From positions 62,001-126,000 of the forward strand of contig NW_020312281.1 of the NCBI RefSeq assembly GCF_002999335.1: 64,000 nucleotides of DNA, given 5' to 3'. A model generated the notes under the pieces. That model was given only the letters and a program-made list of their open reading frames with translations, was not told the DNA's origin and did not search any database. Below, in pieces: positions 40,980 to 51,949 of this stretch; the stretch's first letter is position 1; every line of letters begins with the position of its first letter. This DNA comes from Cyclospora cayetanensis. Its lineage: Eukaryota > Apicomplexa > Conoidasida > Eucoccidiorida > Eimeriidae. Both the position numbers and the translations under genes were made by a program.

Positions 40980-41216
40980 CACAATGGTGAATAGCTGAGG
41001 CATCACGACATCATGGACGACTACGATGGGCATGCTCTCCACATACCTCATGTTACAGTCGTACTGTAGGAGGCGACCAAGGCAGCGAACAACTTTAGGA
41101 TTATCGAAACGTGATAACTTTTCGTCTAGTGCAGTTACAACTGGTAATTTATCTAGACAGTTAAACGATACGCATATAGTGAGTGCTGGCATTTGGCACG
41201 CCCAACCACGTTGCAT
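40980..41216 (-). pseudogene. RNase H remnant, copy 3
   Basis: The minus frame contains RCLGRLLQYDCNMRYVES, matching R-W-x-x-x-L-Q-x-Y-D-x-x-I-x-Y-x-x-G of Ty3/gypsy RNase H, just before the integrase remnant. The final A-D-A-L-S-R motif has decayed to VVVHDVV. Confidence 0.5.
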
Positions 41217-41299
41217 AGAGCCCCTTCCGCTTTAGATACCGGTGTTCGGCTTCAGTCTGGCAATTAAAATAACAAGCTGTGATTTAGTATTTCGAAAAC

Positions 41300-41980
41300 T
41301 CGTTGCCTGTTGAAAGGAAACTGCATCAATGGCTATGTTACCGGCATTGGTGGCTCTGAACAAATGGCGGTTTCAATCACGCAGCAGGAGTACCGAATGA
41401 GTTTTAGGGTGGCCGAAATACGTCGTTGGCGCGGCATCAGCCTTTGCAGTTCGGGTCGCAGCCTCTGGCTTCTCTAATATATCAGTCAAAGCTTCGAGCA
41501 AAGCCAGGAATAAACTACCGCAGCCGAAACTCAGTCCCATACCCACTTTTGTTTCCATGAAAATCAAACATTTTTTATGCCTTCCTATTGCATTGCTTGG
41601 CCTGGAACAGCTAAAGCGCACGCCGTAGGTGCTGTTCGTGCTCTCGAATGCTTCGGTTGAGTACCAAGGCGTCGTCCATGCAGACAATCATCCACAGTGC
41701 CCTCATACGCTAATTAAAATTCCGATTCACTTGAGGGACATTTTAGCTGGAGAAGTAACAAGCACAAACTGCATCCAGGTTTACTGGAGCATGTGAGTAC
41801 GACTAAGGAATACCGTTTCGAGCCTCTCATCAAGGTGAGTGGGGATTCGTAAAAAATGCGTTTGTAAAGTCGAAATTCGCGCGGAGTGCTGATTCGTGCA
41901 GCTTCTCTGGCATCTGGCTTATTTGAGACACGTGCAGCTTCTGCTTTACGGTAGTCTGTAGCTGCCTGCAATGCTCCGTA
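41300..41980 (-). pseudogene. Reverse-transcriptase remnant, copy 3
   Basis: Colinear DNA match to 28.2-28.9 kb, including the frame with MSAWTTPWYSTEAFE and the later LFLALLEALTDILEKPEA region, which corresponds to the connection before RNase H. Stops and frameshifts break it. Confidence 0.55.
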
Positions 41981-42069
41981 GCATGTGAGGAGGACATGCC
42001 TTTCCCTGTCGTGCCTTCGTTTGCTCGCCAACCAGCTGTCGTAACACTTCAGTTGACTTAATGTAAGCC

Positions 42070-42650
42070 TTTTAGAGATGTGCCTTTTCGTCTACGCTGT
42101 AAATTACGTCGACTAAAGCTTCACATTTCTGAGTGCGCCGATCGATTGATGAGTTTTTCTGCCTTGACCTTTTCAGGTTATTGAAGGCTTTCTGTTGTGC
42201 TCGTTGGCATAACCAGATGAGCCAGAGCTCAGTAAAACCGTGCACTGGATTTACCCCTGCAGACAAACGGCTTCCTCTGCCTTCAGTCCCGCAGTCGAAG
42301 TATTCCTCCTTCGGGCTCTCATGGACCAACAAGCACTCATTGCGCTTTGCCTCACGAAACACAAAGGCAGGCTTCTTCGACGGGCTGATGCAACCTTCGA
42401 GAACTTCTGGCATTGTTAGGACCGTCATACTTTTCTGATCGACAAAACCTCATCGACTCATCTACAAACACTCTATCGAGTGATGAAACATGCCTTCCTG
42501 CCAGTTGCAAAGCTAGTGCGTTTAATTCAGCTTGCCGGCAGGCTTCTGCTGCCCCATCAGGGCTGCCATTTCGTGTACCTCCCATCGCTACAGGGGATTT
42601 CCCCTGAATGCTGCTAAAGAAAATCACGTTATTAAGATAATAAACCATTT
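42070..42650 (-). pseudogene. Gag remnant, copy 3
   Basis: Two overlapping minus frames share a frameshifted gag-like piece. RFCRSEKYDGPNNAR resembles the P-x-x-Y-D-G start of the Ty3/gypsy gag capsid region and parallels RRPEYYDGRKDKQ at 57.6 kb. No zinc knuckle is visible. Confidence 0.45.
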
Positions 42651-43100
42651 AATCGAAGCCCGACAAATTTCGGCGAGAAATCCAGACTCCCCAATGCATC
42701 CACAGCCAGTGGATAAAAGGAGAACAGCTGCACTACCATCTATAGCAGTCCATTGAAAGCCTTCGCAGGGAAACACTACGCTTCAGGCGCAATCCAACCC
42801 TCATAGAAGCTTATTGGGTGTTTTTTACCAGAGCTCTCACCTTCCCCGGCACACGCCTCTAATAGGTTTCGGTGTAACCCAAGGGTCCTTAGAGACTGCG
42901 CGCAGCTGCACACTCTAAGCATTCCTAGTATTCACAACTCCATGCACAAGCTTTTAGCATCCACGCAAAGACCTGATAGTGCGTCTTTTTGAAACCACCA
43001 AACAGGACTCGAAATGAACAATATAGACTGGTGGAAGACCAACCAAATGATCAGCTTTTTACTAATCCTTATGACTAGTACAGTAAATCATGATCGAGCA

Positions 43101-44578
43101 TAGCGTGGCCCTGTCCATCCTTTCCTGTCTGCCCATATCACATGCACGTCTCCACCTGCTACATTGTCTGTGTTGTGGCGATAACAAGTGAACTCTTCTA
43201 CTATTTTGCATACAGCTGGTCTAGCGGTTTACGCACTGAGCACGAAGCCTTCTGTTTTGAAAAGGGCAGGAGGCTGAAGATGCAGTGGGCTAAGCTGAAC
43301 GTTAACACTTTTGACTACACGCGTTATAGCATACTAAGAATTGTGGGGAATCGACGTATGGATTTGTCTATTCATATCTATTGCTTAGTGTAGATTACTG
43401 TTTGCTTGATACGAGAAGAGGCGGTGTTGTATGCATGTGCACTTGATGCTGCATGGAACATCGTACATGTAGGAAGAAACTACTCGCCCTTTCTTCGTTA
43501 CTCTCCGGGCAGTTTGGACCCCTAAGAGCCGCATGCAGGGTTTTTTTTCTAGAGCCCTTTTAGAAAAAATACTTGATAATTTCCAATCGTCGTTGATAAA
43601 ATTTTGTTCGCTGTTGCGTCTCTTCGTGGAGACCCTGGATGGGGCGTTGGAACAATTGTGTCAAAAGACTGTGGCTTCAGAGGTGTTTAAAGTATGAATG
43701 TTTATCGGCATTCAGGCCTTTTATTTTATTAAGCTCTGTTTGAAGCTCCGAATAAGAACAACACCCACTCGTTCATTCGAAAGTGTGCATTCGCTACTGT
43801 CCCTCTGGGCCTTTTTTGCGTAAATAAAAGGAATAAAGCACAGAACCAAGGCCTCTATTGCCTACCAGCAACATACAAGTGAATACACTTCAAGCAATTT
43901 GTAGGATTGAAAGTTGTGGCCTTCGCTCTTGTGCCTCGGCACCATGAAACCCGTCGCTCCAGGTGATGTCGGGGCACAACTACCCGTAGTTGTCTCCCCG
44001 CCCCTGAAAGGATATTCAGTTAGAAAGGATTCAGGTCGTCAAACTAAGCGTGTTCGTATTCCTGGATCATGCATCGCAGGGACTTCAGCTACAAGTGACC
44101 GTGACATCCAAATCCTTTTGGGGCAGGGATGTATGTTTTGCCTTCTGCGATATACTTCCATTTTTTCGGCTCTCAGCACCCTCTAGGAGCTCTAGGGTCA
44201 TAATAGCCCTCGAGTTTGTGTTATTGGTAGACATTGCGACTAACTACTTAACTTTTAGCAGCGAACAACTAGGGCTTGAAGGTCTCGCTCTGTGTGTTGC
44301 TGCTGGTGGGGGGGGTGCCACGCCACCCCCTGCGCATATACGCTGCGTCCGCTGCAGGCATTTGCTCAAGGAGCGTGAAGAATGTTGTTTGTTGCACTCA
44401 AATCTGTGCGGGCACTGTCCTAATTGCCTTAACTCCTTTATTAGGGCTGTAAGGGGCCCCTTCCCCTTATGTAAGAGGGGGCGAAGCCTCTCTCGCCCTC
44501 CTTGCAGCTCCCTGCAGTAGACCCGTGCCACAGCACGCGCCCACTGCTGTCCTCCCCAGCACTGCCACACCCCTCTAG
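43101..44578. other. Intergenic, possible 5' exons of the ankyrin-PHAX gene
   Basis: Base composition becomes GC-rich from about 44280. A plus frame at 44050-44520 has a cysteine-rich run (CVRCRHLLKEREECC, then CGHCPNCL) that may be chance or an upstream exon. A plus frame from 43944 (MKPVAPGDVGAQLPVVV) is also open for about 35 codons. The CCCCTCTAG at 44570-44578 is a plausible acceptor in phase with the long ankyrin frame. None of these is certain. Confidence 0.3.
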
Positions 44579-44701
44579 GCTTCTGAGGCCCCGGATTGGC
44601 CTATTGCTTCAGCATGTCTACCGCGATCTGTTGCCGTAGTCAACCAAAAGCTCAGGACCCTTCCTCCCCCGCAACGAGAAGGGCCCTCCCTTTCGTCTTC
44701 C

Positions 44702-47700
44702 ATGTGCCCTTGGGCCCTACTTCCAGTCTGCGCCAGCATGTGTCCACAACACCTCAGGACTTCACTGCTCCCGGGGGCATCTGCCCGCCGCGACAGCAGT
44801 GGACGGCTCTCTGGGTGCCCGAAACAGCCAATTTGGCAGCCGCAGCAACCCAAGGAAGCAAAGCAGCGGCAAGACCTGCAGCAACAGCTGCGCCAGCTGA
44901 AACAGAAGACTGAGTTTGGGGGGGCGACAGTTGAGCAGACCATCCTACCCACACCAGAGGCTGAAGCTCTGGGAGACCTCGACATTGAACCCCCATTGGA
45001 TATTTGCCCCAGCGAAGGAGGCTTTCCTCCTCCGCTGCTGCAACAAACGGTTGTCATGGCCGATGCTGATGCTTCACAAGCAACACCATCGACCACACCG
45101 GATTTGTACCAGCAGCTGCCTCAGCCTCACTTCTGCCTGCCGCCTCCAGCCCCTGATGGGGAACACGGCCGGAGCGCCTCCCAGAAGAGCGAAACAGGTG
45201 AAAAGGAGAGTTTGTGGCCCCCCCTCTCTAGGGTCTCCAACGATGGCAAGAAGCAAAAGGCTTCTGCTGCTGCTGCCACCTCGAAGCAGCAGCAACAACA
45301 TCAGCAGCGAACAAAGCCGAAGAAGGGGGTGGCGGCTCGGCAGCAGCAGGAGACAGAAGCAAAAAATGCTTTCAGCAGCCCATCCCCCTGTAGAGCCCCT
45401 CCTTCATCTCCTGCATCAGCGGCCCCCGCGGATGGCGAAAACACCACTGGTAGCGCTATCACGCCGGCAGCTGGAGCAGCGTCTGCAGCAGCAGCAGCAG
45501 CCTCCACGGAGCCTTCGGCGGGTGTGAGAGCTCCACCTGGTCTCAGTGGCCCTGATGTGCAGAGCGCTTTGCTTAGGGCATCTTTCCTAGGGAGAACAGA
45601 CATCGTTCGGCTCTGCTTGGAGCGGGGTGCGTCGCCTGCTGCAGCCGATTCAATCGGCAGGACGCCGCTTCACTACGCAGCAGCGACTGGGGTTGCCCAA
45701 GCGGTTTCTTTGCTTCTCAAGTATGCAGCGCACCCAAAGCAGCAGCAGCAGGAAGGGCAGGGTGCTGCTGCGCTCGTGGACATCTCTGATAAGAAGCGCT
45801 GGACGCCGTTGCTCATAGCGGTCACTAAGGAGCACGTCCCTTGCGTGCGGCTTCTCCTGGACGCAGGAGCGAATCCCAAACACCTTTTGTGTCACCGCTG
45901 TGCCCCCTGCAGAGGCAGCGGCGGGGCAGCTACCGTCGTTGCTGCTGCCGCTGACACGGCAGACGCTGCTGCTGCTGCTGCTGACACGGCGGGACTGGAA
46001 GGAAAGCAAGGGACACCGACTGCAAGCGCTGCGGAAGTAGTCACTATAAAAGGAGACACTTCGGGTCGTGGGAGCGAAAAGCAGACGGCGCACCTCGACA
46101 GTGGCAGCAGTAATAGCACAGGCGGCGGAGGGGTCCCTCTCCAGACATGGAGCTCTGCCATTCACTTTGCTGCAATCAAAGGCAACATCCCGATTTCCGA
46201 GCTGTTGTTGCAGCACGGGAGCACTGGTAAGGTCTTGTTGCTCTGCAGGGCGCCTTGTCTCATATGCCTTTCGGCTCGCTTAGTGGAGAACGTAGCTGGT
46301 ACCTCCCCTCCGGTGTTCTATCTAGAGTCGTCATCAAAACAGCATTACAGCATGGGTGGCTTGCCTTCTTGGGGAAGCAAGGCAAATTTCCTGCACACTC
46401 AATGGTGTACGCTTGCAATGACAGTGTAAGGGCCTTCATTGCATAGTTCTGCGCGCAAAATTCCTGCGTCGTGTGCAGTTAACGACCTCGACTCGGACGC
46501 TCGGCCTCCGCTTCATTATGCGGCATGCAGAGACAAGCCCGACTACGTTCGATGGCTCCTCCAGCACGGTATCGAGGCACATCGTTTACGGCCTCTAATT
46601 GTGTCTCTTGCCAGCAAAGTTCCTTTCTCTGCTTCGCGCGGCGTCCACCGCGCTGTGCGCGTTCAATCCGCCTCCAAGCATGCGTCGAGGGCCTTGTCTC
46701 GCTTCCTCTTGCATTTCTGCTCTCTGTGTCTCGGTGCTTCCTCAGGGGCTCGGCCGGACTTGTTGGATATTAACCAGCGGGGGGCATTTCACGCAGTTGC
46801 GACGCGGGGTAATCTGCAGGTGGTGCAGCTTCTTCTCGAAGCCACTCCACCTAAGACACTTCTGCGGCTGCTTCTGCAGCAAGACGCCTGGGGGCTCACC
46901 GCCGAGGCTCTCGCGAAGTTGCATGGACACCGCTCAATGGTACATTCGATACGTCTGTTGTCTCGACGCGTTTTGCCGCTTCGACATGCAAGGCCTGCGT
47001 TTTGTTGACCCCACATCTGCTTTGCGTGCTCCTCCATGTCGCTGATGCTGCAGCACCTGCTGCTCAAGTCATACCGTGAAGCAGTGGAATCGCAGGTTGG
47101 ACTCGAGGAGGCAGCAGCAGCGGCGACCTCGCGGGCTGTCGGCGCTCAGGGCCTCTCGGATGCTGCCGTCTCGGCAACCATCGCGGAAGTGCTTGCTACA
47201 GGCCTGCAGGTGCTTAACATCGACGAACTGGAGCTTTCACATATCCGTCATCCCATCTTCGTATCCTGACTGATCTTCTCATGTCGTGGCTCCCCGTGCT
47301 GTACACTTCCTCTGTGGCTGCCTCTGTAGAGCCTGTTTGTCTCCGCCGTGGTCGGTGGATGGCTACCTGGGTGTCTTCGGTGTCCTCCTTTCGCCGTGTG
47401 TTGTGCCGAGCGATACTCGTGTAAATGTCATTGCCTCCTCTTGGTACTCGCTAGGCGTCTCTCTGTGCGGCAAGCATCTCGGTGTGTGTGTGTGTGTCTC
47501 TCCGTTTGCTCTCCATCGCTGTTTAGGAGCTAAAGAAGGCAAAGCTTGTTCGCGCAGTGCAGCGCCTCGGCACTCTACCGTGCCTCAAGGCATATCAACA
47601 GACCCTGATGATCCAAGCACTTGGTGAGACCCCAGAAAGGAGCCTTCAACACGGGAAGGGGAAGGCGGGACATGGGCAGCCGAACCCCCCTCTATCGTGT

Positions 47701-49274
47701 CAACATGCCTGCCCACTGCGGGTGTACCACTTTATGGAGCTCTACACTTTCCATAGTGCCCATTACGTAATTTGTTCCCACAGTTCGTCCGCTTCTCGTT
47801 TCCCCCTTCCGCTGTCGCTTAGGAGGAATGCTGGTTGCGGACGGGAGCCGCCGCAAGACGGCGGGGGGAGTCTTCTTCACGGTCTTGGGTGAATTTGCGA
47901 AGGAGGGGCAAATATCCAGAGAGGATCTTGCGTTTGTTAACGCTGTGAGAGAATAGCTCATGTTTTTTTGTTGCGTCTTTGGGGGCCCGCCACAACGCTG
48001 GCAAATGCAGCTGCGGCCACGTTGCTTTGCCGCCGTCTTTCCAGGGCCTCTTATTCTGCTTTGGCATGCCTCAAGTCGTACAGCCCTCCGTTTGTTGGTC
48101 ACTTACGGTCAGCTATAATGTCTTATTAGGCTGGACGGTCTACACAGCCTCGCGCGAGCTCTGCCTGTGACTCCTATTTGCCCCTTTTCAGGAAGACTGC
48201 GAGACCCGAAAAGCCGTCAAGCGCAGGACCCGCCACTCCCTGGAGACGGCCACCAGGGGCCCTGTTCCAGCTCGCGTCTCGGAAGACACCGCTGTCTTGT
48301 TACAGCAACAGCAGCGACAACCACGGCAACAGCGTCCGTCGCCACAGCAGCAGCAGCGACAGAATCACCAGCGACCGCAGCAGCGCCAACCACAACATCT
48401 GCAGCGACAGCCGCAACAACAGCTGCGTCAGCTGGAGGAACCGGCTTCAGCTGCATCGTCCACCTCTGCCTCGTCATACACCTCTCTTGTTGCGGCGATT
48501 GCAAACGAAGCCGTGCACTCCACACCCCAGTCTACCCCCAGCAGCAGCAACAGCAACTCTGCGGATACGAGTGTGATTGCTGCACAGCAGCAGCCATTTC
48601 AATTTCCGCTGTACCCCATCAGTCCTTATTGGCCTATGGGATTCCCGGGGCCTCTCTCTCCTCCCCCCAATATGTGTAGACCCAACAGCAACGGTTGGAA
48701 TGCCGTTGTCGCGATGCAGCAGCAGCAGCAGCTAGCGGCAGCAATGGCTGCCTCCTCCGCTCTTAATTTTTCGGCGCCGTCCATGTCACTGCATCAGGCG
48801 GTCGCTGCTGCGCAGCAACAGCAGCATCTGCAGCAAGCTGCCCTGGCTGCTGCAGGGTTTCCGCCTGCGCTGAAGCCGCAGAATAACCAGCAGCAGCAGC
48901 GACGTTCTGCTGCGGCATTCTCCACAAAATCCAAGCGGCAGCAAGCGCTAAACTGTGCAGCAGCCGAAGGGGCAGCCGTGGATATCCCAATGGAAAGCGT
49001 AGGAGAGCAGACTACCAAGGCAAATAGGAGTGGCAAGAATGAGCAGCAACAAAGAAAGCAGCAGACTCCGACGCAAACAGAGACGCAAATATTGCTGGAA
49101 CGCATTCACCAGCAGCAACTCCAATTGCGGCAACAGCAACTGCAGCTGGAGCAGCTACAGCAGCAGCAAGAGCAGCAGCAGCGGCAGGCAGTCCCACAGA
49201 GAGGTGCCCCGCAGCAGCGCGACCGGCCGGGGGCCCACAAGGGTGGGAGGCCTCAGCGAGGGCAGCGCAGCTGA
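44702..49274 (+). CDS. Ankyrin-repeat protein with PHAX-type RNA-binding domain
   Basis: PHAX binds capped U snRNAs for CRM1-dependent nuclear export; here that role is inferred from the domain. Exons: 44702-46226, 46479-46568, 46746-46939, 47054-47260, 47527-47623, 47823-47944, 48192-49274. All phases agree, giving about 1105 residues. Residues 1-280 are Q/A/P-rich. Ankyrin repeats lie at about 283-312, 315-348 (IGRTPLHYAAATG), 363-395 (KRWTPLLIAV), 480-510, 512-540 (ARPPLHYAACRDKPDYV) and 547-580. The PHAX region is about 655-765, with ELKKAKLVRAVQRLG, the hallmark GGMLVADGSRRKTAGGVFF and RKAVKRRTRHSLE. The last about 340 residues are glutamine-rich. The GTGAGA donor at 47945, nine bases before an in-frame stop, is used because the next exon continues the PHAX alignment. 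The frame is open back to 44579, so the true start may be upstream. Confidence 0.85.
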
Positions 49275-49425
49275 AGAGCAGTGGTTTGTTCAAGGGCATA
49301 GAGTTTGGAATTTGCAAAGTGCTACTACTGGAATGCGTATAAGATACACTGGGTTGTCTGGACATGTGTGACACCAGACTTCCCTAGCTTTTTACGCCTC
49401 AAAGGGGGCGAACCCGTGCGCGCTC

Positions 49426-50946
49426 TTACACAGCTGCACCTTCGATGCTCCAGAAATGATAACCAAAGCCAATGCCTACCGTCTTCTGGGAACTGGAGCT
49501 GCAGGTGGTGCGCAGTGGAGGAAAGGGGGCTGCGCTGGAAAAGCGAATATCTTTTTGAATAGCTGGTTGCAGCCGCACAGAAGGTTCATCGCCGTCGTGA
49601 GGTGCTACTCTTAAGTTGTTGTCCATGGATTATTTAGTTTGGGTGCAAGCTGCTGCTGTTTCTTCCTGTAGAGTACTGGGAGTGGATAGTAGACGGATAC
49701 ACTGTTTTCGTTGCAAGTCCGCTATAGAGGCGCCCTTTTCTTCCCATCTTGTCTGCTCCCGAAGTCCCGTAGGAAAAGGCTCCTTAAATGGCGCCCTGAA
49801 AGGCTCCAAAGAGGAGCCATCGGTGCTCAGGGCTAAGGAGTAGCAGCAGCAGATGTCCTCAAAAAGCGTATCCCAGGGGCTCGGCTCCCCGGAGCAGTAC
49901 CTCAAAGACCACCGTCAGTTCTCCTGAACCTTGTACTCTCACCACTGCGGACGCGATACCGCGAAGGCGCAAAAACGTGGCTAGATTGGCACGTAGGGAT
50001 AAAGGGCTCTCGGTAGTTGCACAGACGTTTTGCGAAGGGGCATGAATGGACAGGGGAGTGCGCAGGGGGAGTTTAAAGCAAACAGCGGTGCACTCGGGGG
50101 CCTGGAAAGCCAAAGTAGTAAATGCACTGCACCGTCTACACATGGTTGGGAACCTCGTTCCAAATCTCATGTCAACCAGAAAAGTGGCACGTTTCCTGGG
50201 CGCTTGTGACTGGGCTTCACGCGTGTACATCGATACAGCAGCAAGCAAGCAGCGACAGCAACATCTACAGGAAGACACCGGGGCTAACCTTCCTTGCCTT
50301 GGGTCTTTGCGGCTGTCTGGAGATCAATGTATTCGGCTCTTTCGGCCTTCAGCCACGCGAGGAACCGCTGGAAAATCGAAGACTCAACAATAGAGTAAAC
50401 AGGTAAGCGCATCTGGTGCCTGCGCATTGCAACACGGACGTGGCTCACAACTGGCTTCTTCCGGGGTAATATCCACGCACTCAACGAACTTGCGCTTTGG
50501 GTCAACGCCGCGTTCCGATTGCCTAACGGCCCCCTGCTCCCGTAAGACGTTGCTGTATGGAGGGGCTTTATGAGCCAGCCTACCTTCCAGGCTGAAGGGG
50601 GATTGCTGTTTGGGCGTATCCAGCCACAATTTGCCGTCCCAGCCTGTAGCAGCCGAACCTCTAAAGACATACGCTTGTGTAGCGCCTACAGACGAAGTCA
50701 GAGTAACACCTCTTCCCCGCGTGTGCCCCTGCAACGCCCGTTCAGCAGCTGCTTTGCGTACTTTTAGAGGCTGGGTGCACGGAGGGACCTACCAGTCATG
50801 CGCATAGATGCAAAAAGCCATGCGCGGCCAGCCATAGAGACTGGTCCCCTGTAAAAAGTCAATCGGCATATCATCGCAAGAATCCGAGGGAAGGAACCGC
50901 CATTTGGATCAAGTCCTGCTACTTTTGCCCATCTTTTGCTTTGCAA
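49426..50946 (-). CDS. Hypothetical multi-exon gene, partial model
   Basis: Not recognised. A first piece, 50946-50793 (MQSKRWAKVAGLDPNGGSF onward), ends ATG ACT G at a GTAGGT donor. After an AAAAG acceptor, exon 50760 to about 50450 continues in phase with KAAAERALQGHTRGRG and WDGKLWLDTPKQQSPF. Later candidate exons are near 50390-50290 (RFLAWLKAERAEYIDLQ), 50270-49860 and 49850-49430, but their junctions are unresolved. A glutamine-rich minus frame at 51949-51674 ends at a possible GTGCGT donor and may be an upstream exon of the same gene. It faces the ankyrin-PHAX gene tail-to-tail, about 150 bp apart. The phase-consistent first splice and GC-rich frames support a real gene; its product is unknown. 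Confidence 0.45.
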
Positions 50947-51949
50947 CTAAACGTTTTCACAAAGGTAAACGTTCTCTGCCCCCAACCTTTTACTGCAGCG
51001 AAACGATGGTGTTTTCCTTAGTTGGGTGTGTGCAGTGGCTTTTGCCCCAAGGGTACTCCTGGAAGATCCTAGAGGGGAGACAAAACACCTGGAAGGCAGC
51101 TTGGAAGGGGAAGTTCAGCGTTACTTCCAAGGTACAGTCTCCACAGTGGCCTTCCTGAGAAAGTCCCCCCGCCAGTCCCTAAGATCATAGGGCGCAAGTT
51201 TGAAATCTAAGGATTGGGGCTTCTAAATTGAGTACTGTACCCGCCAATTTTTCAGGCAAGGACTAGCGTCTTGCTATATTACTGGTTATAGCAATGTGGA
51301 TGAGAACTGTTCAGTACCCATATCTGTTTCCAGTCTCTACCCACAACAGTCGTGTATCGGCAAACTGTGCCTCCCCGCCGCCCGCCGATATTAACGGATT
51401 CCACACAACCGTTCACGACGAGCAGCAAATGGCTTTCTGTCAAGAGAAACCAAATCCAACGCAGAGCAAGACCTAATCAACTGCGTGCTTTGTTCTATTT
51501 CCCCAGCTTGCTAATCGAGAGAAGACAGAGGGTCAATAAAGTGAGAAACACAAAATGACTGGGTGGGTTAGTAGCACTGAACTAGATCCGCCATGCCGTC
51601 AACCACAGCAGCAATACACCATGATCAGGAATCTAGAGGCAGACTAATTGACTGGTTTCGGCGTTTGGTGTATTCATAAGCAGAACGCACCAGTTAACGC
51701 TGAAGGTGGCTCCGAGCGTCTGTGCTGGTCAATAGGCGGCTGCTGCTCTTTCTGCTTGAATGTCTGACTTAGTGCCTCGTCGTGGTGCTGTCCATGGTAT
51801 TGGGGAGGCTGTTCTTGCAACAGTCGTGGCTGCTCCTGTTGTGCCATTGCGGGGGTGTGCTGTTTGTGAATTTGCTCGTATCCTTGCAGTATGGCCCTCG
51901 AAACGGCCTGAGATATGAAGGCTAGCCTGGAAGCCTCGCCGCTTCTCAT

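Larger units (their letters stand above)
38910..43100 (-). mobile_element. Degenerate chromovirus-like element, copy 3 (most complete minus copy)
   Basis: On the minus strand the order is upstream segment (43100-42650), gag (42650-42070), spacer (42040-41960), reverse transcriptase (41950-41300), RNase H (41216-40980), integrase (40885-40040), integrase C-terminal domain and chromodomain (39950-39578), then an LTR-like region (about 39300-38910) matching 63.0-63.3 kb in reverse complement. Relative to copy 2 the spacer joins reverse transcriptase directly, so about 1.2 kb holding protease was deleted. Stops and frameshifts are frequent. Confidence 0.75.

Noticed and set aside
44050..44520. 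Cysteine-rich plus frame as a zinc-finger exon
   Set aside because: The CxxC pairs have irregular spacing and no phase-consistent splice to the ankyrin frame was found; kept only as a possibility in the intergenic note.
44575..46216. Long minus-strand frames opposite the ankyrin-PHAX exons
   Set aside because: CAG/CTG-rich coding DNA is open in several antisense frames; they have no domains and the sense strand has phase-consistent exons with clear domains.
48217..49374. Alanine-, valine- or cysteine-rich minus frames over the Q-rich tail
   Set aside because: Antisense readings of CAG repeats, not independent genes.
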